Part shown: positions 44,944-53,172 of the stretch, one piece after another | Layout: every line of letters begins with the position of its first letter | Position numbering within the stretch: position 1 is the first letter of the stretch | Assembly: GCF_044359855.1 (NCBI RefSeq) | Contig: NZ_CP132291.1 | Coordinates: 806,001-870,000 of the forward strand | DNA length: 64,000 nt | Direction: 5' to 3' | Origin: Rummeliibacillus pycnus_A | GTDB lineage: Bacteria > Bacillota > Bacilli > Bacillales_A > Planococcaceae | Made by a program: the position numbers and the translations under genes | The notes under the pieces: generated by a model | What the model saw: the letters and a program-made list of their open reading frames with translations, nothing else | What the model was told of the DNA's origin: nothing | The model's database searches: none

Positions 44944-45257
44944 ATTTTTCGCCTCCACTTTCTCTATTATATGTATTTCTTTCCTTCGTTCAATGCTATT
45001 TTTTCTAAAATTATCAAAAAAATATTGAATTGAAACAAAATAGCCATATTTATGGTTATTAATAGGTAATGGGCGAAAAATTATATTGTTGGCTTCGATT
45101 TCTAGGAGAGAGAGATGTGGTTTTAGTTTGAATTTTTTGAGATGATTCGATATGTATTTTTATTGTCCTGGAGATTATTAATTAATAATCGGCAACTTCT
45201 GATTGATTCTTGGTTATTTTTAGTTCACTCAAGCTTTTTTCTTCGTATATTCATTAA
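44944..45257. other. Intergenic region with no recognised gene
   Basis: AT-rich region between two minus-strand genes, with no repeat or clear small gene. A short AATAGCCATA/TATGGTTATT palindrome lies near 45040-45060. Confidence 0.5.
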
Positions 45258-45285
45258 AAAAAGCTATCCAATCGAATAGCTTTTT
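45258..45285 (-). terminator. Terminator overlapping the end of the 57-residue gene
   Basis: AAAAAGCTAT / ATAGCTTTTT with an eight-base loop. The T-run on the minus strand follows the stop codon at 45284-45286. Confidence 0.8.
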
Positions 45286-45457
45286 AAAGATTTTTCTTTT
45301 GTTTTTTTGCGTAATCGTCGATGTAGAAAAAAGCTGCAAACGCTACTAGTGATAATAGATAATAGTAACTTGCACCATTTTTCACTTGTACCATATAAAT
45401 TCCTATGATAAAAATAATAATGGCAATAATTCTTAGGACAAATATTTTTAAATTCAT
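45284..45457 (-). CDS. Small two-helix membrane protein (57 residues)
   Basis: A 57-residue product with two hydrophobic segments (about 5-22 and 32-46) and a basic end (KKQKKNL). GAAAGGAAG lies eight bases before ATG 45457, and a terminator overlaps the stop. No family is recognised. These signals together support a real gene. Confidence 0.7.
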   Translation of the reverse strand: MNLKIFVLRIIAIIIFIIGIYMVQVKNGASYYYLLSLVAFAAFFYIDDYAKKQKKNL

Positions 45458-45663
45458 CTTTAAAACTTCCTTTCTATATAAAACATAGCTGATTTGAGAA
45501 AGTTGTCAAGAAGCGAGTTATCGTTTATTATTTTTTAATGATCATCTATTATTAAAACAGTACAAGATAATACTTTTAATTTCTTTCATTAATTCACATG
45601 CGATATCCTCTTAAATTTGAGAAAATGCACTTAGAACGATTACATTAAGGCAGGGTGAAATAG

Positions 45664-46404
45664 ATGCAAAACAATCAAAAGATAGACAGTGTGCAATTGA
45701 AAAAGTTCCGAAAAGAAGTTACTCGTTGCATGTTACTTTATAAATTTGCGCTAGCTGAAATCACAACGAAGGTTAATATTTTACAGGAAGAATTTCAACT
45801 TATTCATGAATACAATCCAATCGAACATGTGAATACACGTGTGAAATCACCAGAGAGTATTCTAAAAAAAGTTCAAAAGAAAAAGCTTCCCCTATCGATT
45901 CCATCCATTCAAGAAAATATTCATGACATCTCTGGAATTCGTATCATTTGTTCTTTTGTATCGGATATCTATCGTATTGCAGATATGATTCAATCACAAG
46001 AAGATATCGATGTGATTGAAGTAAAAGATTATATTGAAAATCCTAAACCAAATGGGTATCAAAGCCTTCATATCATTATTAAAATCCCTGTATTTATGAC
46101 TTACGGTGAGGAATACGTCTTTGTTGAAATGCAAATTCGTACAATTGCTATGGATTTCTGGGCTAGTTTAGAGCATAAAATCTACTATAAATACAATAAA
46201 AAAGTTCCTAGCCACTTAACGGATGAGCTAAAAGAAGCCGCAGAAGTTGCTGCTCATCTGGATCAAAAAATGGAAAAGTTAAACAACGAAGTAACGCTAT
46301 TAAAAGAAGCTGAGTTAGATGAAGAAACAATTGAAGATCCAAGCGACACCATAAAATTACTTTATAATGAAATTAAAAAAATAGAATTACGTTATAGACA
46401 GTAA
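45664..46404 (+). CDS. relP: Small alarmone synthetase (RelP/YwaC-like)
   Basis: The 246-residue (p)ppGpp synthetase has no hydrolase domain. The order follows B. subtilis YwaC (SasA): YKFALAEI, NPIEHVNTRVKSPESIL, then HDISGIRIICSFVSDIY, where the Asp starts the catalytic strand. KPNGYQSLHIII follows, then VEMQIRTIAMDFWASLEHKI with the second catalytic Glu. RelP-type enzymes respond to envelope stress. It is transcribed alone, with a good terminator downstream. Confidence 0.93.
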   Translation: MQNNQKIDSVQLKKFRKEVTRCMLLYKFALAEITTKVNILQEEFQLIHEYNPIEHVNTRVKSPESILKKVQKKKLPLSIPSIQENIHDISGIRIICSFVSDIYRIADMIQSQEDIDVIEVKDYIENPKPNGYQSLHIIIKIPVFMTYGEEYVFVEMQIRTIAMDFWASLEHKIYYKYNKKVPSHLTDELKEAAEVAAHLDQKMEKLNNEVTLLKEAELDEETIEDPSDTIKLLYNEIKKIELRYRQ

Positions 46405-46472
46405 TATTTTAATGTGAATTGGACATCAAGTTGAAACGCAGCTTTCGAATTCTTGATCTATGCAAACCAACA

Positions 46473-46495
46473 AAAGGAGCATTCTCTGCTCCTTT
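46473..46495 (+). terminator. Terminator of relP
   Basis: AAAGGAGCA / TGCTCCTTT stem with a TTCTC loop and a T-run. Confidence 0.92.
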
Positions 46496-46503
46496 TTTTC
46501 GTT

Positions 46504-46905
46504 CTAGCTATATTTAAATTGAATCCCCTGTTCTTCCATTACTCTCTTCAATACTTTTAATGTCCTCTTCCCCATGCTGTGTAATGCCATTAATTCTTTT
46601 CCCTCGATTTTGGATAAAGTGAAACTTCCGTCAGTGGGGTTTTCTTCATCTCCACTGAAATATAGGAACTCAGGTTAAAAACGCCACGTCCTGTGGCAAC
46701 ACCTGAGTGACCAACATCTTGTTGGCCCGAACTGATCGGGCTTTTACGGGCAGTTATCCCCCATCATTCTTTTCGCTTCTCTTTCAATCTTGTGGTGGGG
46801 GTCTTACTGCCCGTTAATGCGGGATAAATCAGCAATCGAATATAATCCTGCAGAATTTAAAGCACGTATCCCTGGCTTAGCGACACCTTTTGGCCATTCG
46901 TTCAT
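46504..46905 (-). pseudogene. Helix-hairpin-helix protein gene split by a 210-bp element
   Basis: ATG 46905, with GGGAGGGTG upstream, begins MNEWPKGVAKPGIRALN and reads to a stop at 46804 inside the inserted element. The other half resumes after it as KIEGKELMALHSMGKRTLKVL and ends at 46504. Removing the 210 bases between the two GGATAAA copies restores one 63-residue frame through DLS-KIEGKEL. The restored product is a small HHH DNA-binding-type protein of the RpoA C-terminal-domain-like kind common in Firmicutes. The gene is broken here. Confidence 0.8.
46614..46823 (-). mobile_element. 210-bp structured non-coding element, copy A
   Basis: Read on the minus strand it starts CCCGCATTAACGGGCAG and ends GAAGTTTCACTTTAT. 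It has a chain of hairpins: CGGGCAGT/ACTGCCCG, GCCCGA/TTCGGGC, CCAACA/TGTTGG, CTCAGGT/ACCTGAG enclosing GCCAC-AGGAC-GTGGC, then AGTGG/CCACT. The flank is TTTAT on the 5' side, and the element itself ends in TTTAT. This suits IS200/IS605-type insertion next to TTTAT, or a 7-bp duplication (TTTATCC). It holds no open frame. Confidence 0.7.
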
Positions 46906-47022
46906 TGAAGCACCCTCCCCTTTTAGCACAACTGCTCTATTTCATATAATATAGCTATACTGGCTTTTCTGCTAGATTTATGTTAGCATGGAATCTATAT
47001 GAATATGAGGACGTGAATTTTT

Positions 47023-47394
47023 TTGATTAAAATTGAAATGCCAAAACCAGATGTAGTAATTCGCCAACGCGAACAACAACCAAAAGAAGGAGAAGCAATC
47101 ATTCCTTCAATTTACGGATTTATTGATTTCCATAAAGTTCCACGTGATAAAGGTGGTCTTATTCTTTTCTTTAATAAAGAAAATGAACTACTATACGTTG
47201 GTAAAGCACGTAAAATGCGCCCACGTTTAAAAAAGCACTTCGAAGATAATGTTTCTCCATTAAAAAACCACCGCGATGAAGTTCATAAAATTGAAGCATT
47301 TATCGTTGAAGATCCTATGGAACGTGAAATTTACGAAACATACGCTATTAACACATTACGCGCAAAGTACAATACAGATAAAGTTTTTTATTAA
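47023..47394 (+). CDS. GIY-YIG nuclease-domain protein
   Basis: The 123-residue protein has a GIY-YIG-like domain covering residues 30-123. GLILFFNKENELLYVGKARKMRPRL holds the strand-strand-helix with the catalytic Arg region, and MEREIYETYAINTLRAKYN holds the conserved Glu and the last helix. The canonical GIY is replaced (YGFIDF / LILFF), as in other small Bacillus members. The TTG 47023 start has GAGGACGTG upstream. Nuclease activity is not shown. Confidence 0.8.
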   Translation: MIKIEMPKPDVVIRQREQQPKEGEAIIPSIYGFIDFHKVPRDKGGLILFFNKENELLYVGKARKMRPRLKKHFEDNVSPLKNHRDEVHKIEAFIVEDPMEREIYETYAINTLRAKYNTDKVFY

Positions 47395-47406
47395 TAAGAG
47401 ACTTTG

Positions 47407-47443
47407 AAAGTTCTGAAGAAAAGTTTATTTTCTTCAGAACTTT
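47407..47443 (+). terminator. Terminator of the GIY-YIG gene
   Basis: A perfect 16-bp stem, AAAGTTCTGAAGAAAA / TTTTCTTCAGAACTTT, with a short loop and T-run. Confidence 0.93.
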
Positions 47444-47667
47444 TTTCTTTTAACCCCTATTAATTACCTGAACATTCCGTTAATTATTTCTCGGGAAATT
47501 CTCTAGAAACAGAAAGAACTTATTTTTTCATATTTAGTCATTCATTTAAAGTCATGGCGTAGTTATTTGCCTTTTGAATCCGGTTTATTGCTTTGTCTAT
47601 TTTTAACCCACATTATCATCTAGATTTTGGAAATTAATCATATAGAATATAAAATATAAAAATAATT

Positions 47668-47696
47668 TGAACGATTTCTGCATTTGAGTTGTCTAA
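47668..47696 (+). promoter_or_regulatory. Candidate ECF-type autoregulated promoter
   Basis: TGAACG, then 16 bases, then TGTCTAA, 22 bases before the sigma-factor start. It resembles the GAAC-type -35 and CGTC-type -10 boxes of ECF factors with one change in the -10. Confidence 0.4.
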
Positions 47697-47718
47697 TAAG
47701 TAACAAGGAGGTGGAAGT

Positions 47719-48222
47719 GTGATAAGAATTGAACTTGCAAAAAGAGCAATCGCAGGCAATGAAGAAGCTATATTAGAATTATTAAAAGAAAATGAAGAAA
47801 TACTTTATCGTACGGCATTTGCTTATTTACGAAATGAACATGATGCAATTGAAGCCATTCAAGAATTGACATATCGTACATTTAAAAAAATACATACAGT
47901 AAAAAATCCTGCTTACATCAATACTTGGCTAGTTCGTATCCTTATCAATATTTGTCTCGATATGAAAAAGAAACAAGAAAAACTTATATTCAAAGACCCA
48001 ATCGAATTACCAAGTGCACCAGACGACAAGCAATTTGAAATCGCAAATTTAATCGAACAGCTTCCAAAAGATCAGCAAGAATTAATTTATCTTAAATATT
48101 TTCAAGACTTAAAGAATCAAGAAATCGCACACCTTCAGAATATTCCTGAAGGTACGGTAAAATCCAGATTGCATTCGACTTTAAAAAAATTGCGAACGAT
48201 TATTGGAAAGGAGGAAATCTAA
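47719..48222 (+). CDS. ECF RNA polymerase sigma factor (SigV-like)
   Basis: The 167-residue ECF factor has region 2 (YRTAFAYLRNEHDAIEAIQELTYRTF) and region 4 (LPKDQQELIYLKYFQDLKNQEIAHL, then EGTVKSRLHSTLKKLR). The layout is close to B. subtilis SigV. GTG 47719 has AAGGAGGTG upstream. It abuts the anti-sigma gene with no gap between stop and start. Confidence 0.9.
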   Translation: MIRIELAKRAIAGNEEAILELLKENEEILYRTAFAYLRNEHDAIEAIQELTYRTFKKIHTVKNPAYINTWLVRILINICLDMKKKQEKLIFKDPIELPSAPDDKQFEIANLIEQLPKDQQELIYLKYFQDLKNQEIAHLQNIPEGTVKSRLHSTLKKLRTIIGKEEI

Positions 48223-49479
48223 ATGAAGGATTTTAATGACCAACAAATGAAAAAACTTATTCAAGAGCTCGATCAGATAGATGTACCAAGGGATGCATTA
48301 CACGTTGCTCGGAAAAAAGGAGCGCAACAATTTCGACTAGTAAAACGGAAAAAACGGAATTACTTTACAGCAGCAAGTGTAGTTTTCGTCTTGACGTTGC
48401 TTTTTATTACATGTATTCGTGTATCCCCTACTTTTGCTCAAGCAATTGAGAAGATCCCTGGCTTTGCACCCATAGTCGAAATGATTGGTTATGATAAAGG
48501 TGTCAAAGATATAGTTAGCGAAGATTACTTTGAAACTTTAAATATTACCAAAACAAAAAATAATATTACCCTCACGCTTCTAGGTACTGTTGCGGATGAA
48601 AGTGGAATGATTCTTTTCTATCAAGTGGAAGCTCCCTACGATATTTCAAAATTAACAACAAAAGAAGTGAAAGTATTACAAAATGGGAAACCTATAAAAG
48701 CCTCTATGGAATACGGATGGCAAGATGGACCTAAAACAAAAATCATTAAAAACAAAATAGAAATCGTATCAAAGGATTCGTTATCATATGAACACCCAAA
48801 CTTCGAACTCCATATTTCATTTGAAGATGCAAAACAAACAACGTTTTCAATTCCATTTACGTTAAAGAAAAAAATTCAATCAACTAAAACATATAATTTA
48901 AATAAAAATGTAACCGTTGATGGTCAAATCATTCATTTAAAAACGTTGAAAATTTCACCACTAAGAGCAGAGATTCAATTAGCTTCCGATAAAAACAATA
49001 CACAGCAAATTTTAAGAATTAATTCTATTAAATTGATAGATGAAAATGACGAAATATGGGGCAATAAAATGAATGGTATTACTGGATTTGGTTCATTTTC
49101 TGACGGCAATGCTAGCCTATTTATACAAAGCAACTATTTTAGAAGACCAAAGAAATTAACATTAATAATGGATAAAATTGAAGCCTTGCCAAAAGGCGAA
49201 GAATATATAGTAGTGGATTTCAAGAAAAAAGAAATTATCCAAAAACCAAATTTGGTCAATTATTTGGATTATACACTGTATCCACCAGATACGATTGCTG
49301 TAAACTATCAAACAAAAAATACAAGTGCCATAAACGAATTCTTTTCTCATGCAGTTGATCGTAACAATAAAACATTTACTATTGGACGTAGTACGAGTTC
49401 TTCTAATGAAGATTATATAAAAACTACCTATACATTTGATACAAATAAAATGAAAAATCCGGTTCAAATTTATTTTTGA
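48223..49479 (+). CDS. Anti-sigma factor with DUF4179 domain, 3' end altered by IS insertion
   Basis: The 418-residue protein has a short cytoplasmic region (about 1-45), one membrane helix (about 46-64: FTAASVVFVLTLLFITCI), a DUF4179 extracellular domain beginning AQAIEKIPGFAPIVEMIG, and a long C-terminal domain. It pairs with the ECF factor upstream. Its stop codon TGA (49477-49479) is the first three bases of the IS left end. Without the IS and one TTTT duplicate, the frame reads GAIPII and a stop, so six residues were lost. The core domains are unaffected. Confidence 0.85.
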   Translation: MKDFNDQQMKKLIQELDQIDVPRDALHVARKKGAQQFRLVKRKKRNYFTAASVVFVLTLLFITCIRVSPTFAQAIEKIPGFAPIVEMIGYDKGVKDIVSEDYFETLNITKTKNNITLTLLGTVADESGMILFYQVEAPYDISKLTTKEVKVLQNGKPIKASMEYGWQDGPKTKIIKNKIEIVSKDSLSYEHPNFELHISFEDAKQTTFSIPFTLKKKIQSTKTYNLNKNVTVDGQIIHLKTLKISPLRAEIQLASDKNNTQQILRINSIKLIDENDEIWGNKMNGITGFGSFSDGNASLFIQSNYFRRPKKLTLIMDKIEALPKGEEYIVVDFKKKEIIQKPNLVNYLDYTLYPPDTIAVNYQTKNTSAINEFFSHAVDRNNKTFTIGRSTSSSNEDYIKTTYTFDTNKMKNPVQIYF

Positions 49480-49527
49480 ACTGCCCCGTAAATGTTAGAC
49501 ACTAACTAACATTTACGGGGTGTTTTT

Positions 49528-50052
49528 ATGACTAAATTTACAATGGAGACAAAATTAAACGCAGTGAAACGTTATTTAAATGGAACTGAAAGTTATAAAA
49601 AGATTGCAGAAAGTATTGGTTCAACCAAATCTCAAGTTATCAACTGGGTAAAATTATTTGAGGCCCAAGGAATGAATGGTTTTGAAAAAGACTATACAGC
49701 TTACTCTGTTCAGTTTAAACTAGACGTACTTAATTTTATGAACGAAACAGGCGCTTCTCTTCGAGAAACAGCGAGTAATTTTAATATTTCTTCTCCAAGT
49801 ACAGTTTATAAATGGGAATGGTTATTAAAAACACAGGGGCTGGATGCGCTAGAACCAAAGAAAAAGGGGCGCCCTCCAATGAAAAAAGAATCGAATAAGA
49901 TGCAATCAAAAGTTGTAGTATCAGATGAAGGCTCGCTAGAGGCTTTACAAGCAAAGATAAAGCGTTTAGAAATGGAGAACGCCTACTTAAAAAAGTTAAA
50001 TACTTTAGTTCAAATGCAAGAAAAATTACAAACAAAATCAAAGCGCAAGTAA
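49528..50052 (+). CDS. IS3-family transposase OrfA (helix-turn-helix)
   Basis: The 174-residue protein has two HTH_29-like units: AVKRYLNGTESYKKIAESIG and MNETGASLRETASNFNISSP. A leucine-rich coiled region follows (LEALQAKIKRLEMENAYLKKL), typical of OrfA. It binds IS ends. OrfB continues in another frame, so a -1 frameshift would normally make the fused transposase. Confidence 0.88.
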   Translation: MTKFTMETKLNAVKRYLNGTESYKKIAESIGSTKSQVINWVKLFEAQGMNGFEKDYTAYSVQFKLDVLNFMNETGASLRETASNFNISSPSTVYKWEWLLKTQGLDALEPKKKGRPPMKKESNKMQSKVVVSDEGSLEALQAKIKRLEMENAYLKKLNTLVQMQEKLQTKSKRK

Positions 50053-50081
50053 TAGTTGAACTAAAGCATAAATATGACGTT

Positions 50082-50711
50082 GTGGAGTTGGTTAAAGTCG
50101 CTGGCATTCCCCGTAGTACGTATTATTATTGGGAAAATCGATTAGATCAAACTGATAAATACGGACAAGTAAAAGAAGCAATTAAAATGATTTACCACGA
50201 ACATAAAGGTCGTTATGGTTACCGTCGTATAGCTAAAGAATTAAAGAAATATGGTTATACTCACGATCCTAAAACAATTAATAGTCTAATGAATCAGATG
50301 GGCTTAAAATGTCTTGTACGTATAAAGAAATATCGTTCTTACAAAGGGACCGTTGGTCGAATCGCACCAAATCTATTACAACGTGATTTTAAGGCAAAGA
50401 AAATGAATGAAAAATGGGTAACAGACGTTACGGAATTTCATCTATTCGGAGAGAAACGTTATTTATCACCTGTGTTAGATTTGTGTAATGGTGAAATCAT
50501 TGCGTATAAAGTGATGAGCCGTCCTGTTTATCGACTTGTTGGAGAGATGTTAGATCAAGCTATTAATCGTCTTCAACCAGGAGATCAAGTAATTCTACAT
50601 TCCGATCAAGGATGGCATTACCAAATGAAGAAGTATCAGAAGACCCTACAAGAACACCACATTACGCAGAGTATGTCCCGTAAGGGCAACTGTCCTAAAC
50701 TATTTGTCTAA
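50082..50711 (+). pseudogene. IS3-family transposase OrfB, C-terminal catalytic part deleted
   Basis: The 209-residue fragment has an HTH_21-like N-terminus (YHEHKGRYGYRRIAKELKKYG) and the DDE integrase core with the first Asp in KWVTDVTEF and the second in LHSDQGWHYQ. It ends after SMSRKGNC with an altered tail PKLFV. In intact relatives the chain goes on to a D-N-A-x-x-E segment bearing the catalytic Glu and about 80 more residues. The deletion joins directly to the right inverted repeat, so the enzyme is inactive. Confidence 0.85.
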
Positions 50712-50850
50712 CTTTATTGGGTCAGTTCATTTTGGAGCTATCCCAATTATTTAGATGGAAAAATTAATTTGGATATTCCATTGAAATAAATGGAATTACG
50801 TAAGTTCAATAATTTGGTTAATATTTCATTTCTAGTATTTACTTAGTAGC

Positions 50851-50967
50851 CCGCTCCAGATGGCTCTTTCCGGCGGGCGAGCGTTGAGCCTCCTCGGAAG
50901 CCCGTACCGTGCTTCACTGCGGGTCTTACCTGTCTCGCTTCCCGCAGGAGTCGCCATCTTCCGCTTG
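50851..50967. repeat. Interspersed palindromic repeat R1
   Basis: CCGCTCCAGATGGCTC to GTCGCCATCTTCCGC, the compact R1 form in opposite orientation to the copy at 5612. The flanks TACTTAGTAG and CCATTTAATATTCGTG also recur beside R1 copies. Confidence 0.85.
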
Positions 50968-51103
50968 ATTGACAATGGTCCATTTAATATTCGTGTTTAT
51001 TATCAATTCTTTGAAATATAAAATTGATTCAATTAAATACCGAAATTTCTGAAACCTTATAAGAAACCAACCGTAAATATAATCAAGCAAGTGAGGTGAT
51101 ATT

Positions 51104-51352
51104 ATGAAAAATTTTATCGTATTCATCATTAGTTTTGTCGTATTGTTTACAGTAACCCAATTCTTATCTGGCATGCTTCTTACCACCCTATACACCCCAA
51201 ATCTTTCTGAAGCATGGATGACAAGTGGACATTTACCAAAAGCAATCAGCTTTGGAAATTCTACTTTTATTCCAACCTTAATTCTTGCTATGTTTTCTGT
51301 TATTGTTGCGTATTTCATGCCACAGTTATTTAAAAGATTTTCAAAAAATTAA
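51104..51352 (+). CDS. Small membrane protein of unknown function
   Basis: The 82-residue product has two hydrophobic segments (about 3-27 and 53-72) and a basic C-terminus (KRFSKN). AAGTGAGGTGAT precedes ATG. A bidirectional terminator follows its stop. No recognised family. Confidence 0.68.
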   Translation: MKNFIVFIISFVVLFTVTQFLSGMLLTTLYTPNLSEAWMTSGHLPKAISFGNSTFIPTLILAMFSVIVAYFMPQLFKRFSKN

Positions 51353-51380
51353 AAAGGAGCGCCCAAACAGCGTCTCCTTT
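51353..51380. terminator. Bidirectional terminator
   Basis: AAAGGAG / CTCCTTT with additional inner pairing, between converging genes. Confidence 0.75.
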
Positions 51381-51393
51381 CCCTAATATTCCC

Positions 51394-52398
51394 CTATGAA
51401 GATTTGCTTAATCTTTGTAATTCATATTTTGTGTAGTGACTTAAATTGCTATCAGTATAGTCATAGTAATTTCCCAAGTATTCGTTCCACTCGGCTGTGA
51501 TGTTATTATTTGATAGTTCATCCATTTTCTCTTGATTCCAAACATCAACATATAGTTCATCTGCTAACTGTTTTGCATCTTCTGTCAATTTCGATGCAGT
51601 GATAAGTATACATTGGCTACAGTCAAAATACGCCCTACCAATAGCAATTTTATGAACATCATCCATCGTAATCATTAATTCATCTTTTACCACACTAATC
51701 GCATGTTTCACCTGGTTATTCTCTGCAAAAAAGTGGATGCCAAATGAATCGAAATGATTATTAATTTGAATGTTTTTATACCCTAATTTCTTTAAGGATT
51801 TTATAGCAAAAACCTGTAATTCACGAACCGACATTTCAGACATTGGCGTTTGCTGTAAGTATGCACGGTCAAATCGATTTCGTAGACCTTGGATAAAATC
51901 ATTTAAGATTTCAATTCTTTTAGGCGACAAAAATTGATTGAGAATGTATGTTAATTCTTTAGTAGATTCAATAAGATCCTGCTTTTTCTGTTGGATCAAG
52001 GAAATATTTTTTATTGCTTTCACGATATAAAACAGTCCAAGAATAAAGAAAAAAGCAATCACTAAATAACTAATAGGATGTAAATAGTATGTTTGATATA
52101 TGAAGGCTACACGATCAATATACTGATTACTGTAAGAGAACGGATAAAACATCGCAATAACAAGTGGGATTATCATTAAATAGAAACTTACCACTATTCC
52201 TTTCCAAAACTCTGAAAAGGCTACCTTTTTCTCCAATTCTAACTTCGTAAATTCTTTCGAAAATGATTGCTGATTTTCGAAAGTTACAATTTTGTCCATA
52301 TTATTTTTTGCACATTCTGGACAAAAAACAATAATCTTTTGATCTAAAACCACCTTAGCTGAGTTTACTTTATGTAATGTACATGTTGGATGTTCCAT
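51394..52398 (-). CDS. Membrane protein with Mrr-like restriction-endonuclease fold
   Basis: The 334-residue protein has an N-terminal Cys/His pair arrangement (CTLHK ... CPEC) like a small zinc ribbon, then two membrane helices (about 67-87 and 107-127) and a helical linker. A C-terminal domain (about 195-300) patterned on Mrr_cat includes LKKLGYKNIQINNHFDSFGIHF, HAISVVKD and CILITASKLTEDAKQLA. Mrr enzymes cut modified DNA with a D...(E/Q)xK site. Here GID is GIH and QxK is VxK, so nuclease activity is doubtful. It could bind DNA at the membrane. Confidence 0.7.
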   Translation of the reverse strand: MEHPTCTLHKVNSAKVVLDQKIIVFCPECAKNNMDKIVTFENQQSFSKEFTKLELEKKVAFSEFWKGIVVSFYLMIIPLVIAMFYPFSYSNQYIDRVAFIYQTYYLHPISYLVIAFFFILGLFYIVKAIKNISLIQQKKQDLIESTKELTYILNQFLSPKRIEILNDFIQGLRNRFDRAYLQQTPMSEMSVRELQVFAIKSLKKLGYKNIQINNHFDSFGIHFFAENNQVKHAISVVKDELMITMDDVHKIAIGRAYFDCSQCILITASKLTEDAKQLADELYVDVWNQEKMDELSNNNITAEWNEYLGNYYDYTDSNLSHYTKYELQRLSKSS

Positions 52399-52484
52399 TC
52401 TTACACCCTCTTATTTCATGGGAATTTCAATACTATTGAATCAATTTCATATATCCATTTTCGTTTTTTATCTGATTTCTGCAT

Positions 52485-52600
52485 GATGTGGAATTAGCTT
52501 CGCTTTCCGCAGGCGAGCGATGAGCCTCCTCGCTCACTTCGTTCGTTGCGGGGTCTCACCTGTCTCGCTTTCCTGCAGGAGTCTTCGCTAATTCCACATC
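52485..52600. repeat. Interspersed repeat R2
   Basis: GATGTGGAATTAGC...GCTAATTCCACATC ends in perfect inverted orientation. It shares the GAGCCTCCTCGC and GGGGTCTCACCTGTCTCGC modules. Confidence 0.88.
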
Positions 52601-52654
52601 AATAAATAAGCTATATAAGATTTTCATTATAAATTTCCATCTATTTTTCTGCCT

Positions 52655-52775
52655 TCACTATTTTCGTGCAAGGCTTTCATCTAAGCTTTTCATGTAGGAC
52701 TCTGAATAAACTTCACGGAATTAACATCGCACTAAAGAAATGCGAATGCATTTTCAAGGACTTACCTTCGAAAGT
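52655..52775. repeat. Decayed R1 module fragment
   Basis: CTCTGAATAAACTTCACGGAATTA and CATCGCACTAAAGAAATGCG followed by GCATTTTCAAGGACTT, a degraded right half of R1 about 60 bases after R2. Confidence 0.65.
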
Positions 52776-53172
52776 ATTGCAATGAACAAAATTGGATATC
52801 ATTAAATGTTCGTATATTTTATATGAATTTTGCATTATTATATTGATTCTATTAAATTATTATTACATCCATATTATATAGAAATTGCCCATTTAAATAC
52901 ATAAGAGATATTTATCGCATTTATGGTAAAAATTTATAATTTTTCTGTAACTTTTTAATCTAAAAAAGATGCCTACTCTGTAAGATTAAGTACAAGAAAT
53001 TGTACATAAGTCTTATTAAAAAACATTTGAGATATAATGTTACAAATAAAAAGATGTACATTACTTATAATAAATAAAGGAGACACTATTAAATTGTAGT
53101 ATCTCTTTTGATAATAAAGTTGTTTAATTCTAAGTGAAACTAATGCTATCTTTTAATTCAATAAGAATTCAC
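52776..53172. other. Intergenic region with a weak hairpin
   Basis: AT-rich. GGAGACACTA...TAGTATCTC near 53079-53108 may end the reductase transcript. No gene recognised. Confidence 0.45.

Larger units (their letters stand above)
49477..50729 (+). mobile_element. IS3-family insertion sequence, internally deleted
   Basis: Imperfect 25-bp terminal inverted repeats TGAACTGCCCCGTAAATG (49477) and, at the right end (50705-50729), the reverse complement beginning TGAACTGACCCAATAA. TTTT lies outside both ends (49473-49476, 50730-50733) as a likely 4-bp duplication. OrfA and OrfB are in different frames, as in IS3 elements. The left end also holds a hairpin CCCCGTAAATGTTAG/CTAACATTTACGGGG. Confidence 0.85.

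Noticed and set aside
46614..46828. Calling the 7-bp GGATAAA pair a certain target-site duplication
   Set aside because: The element itself seems to end in TTTAT, and the extra CC could be coincidence with its CCCGC start; copy B does not show matching flanks, so an IS200/IS605-type insertion without duplication fits as well.
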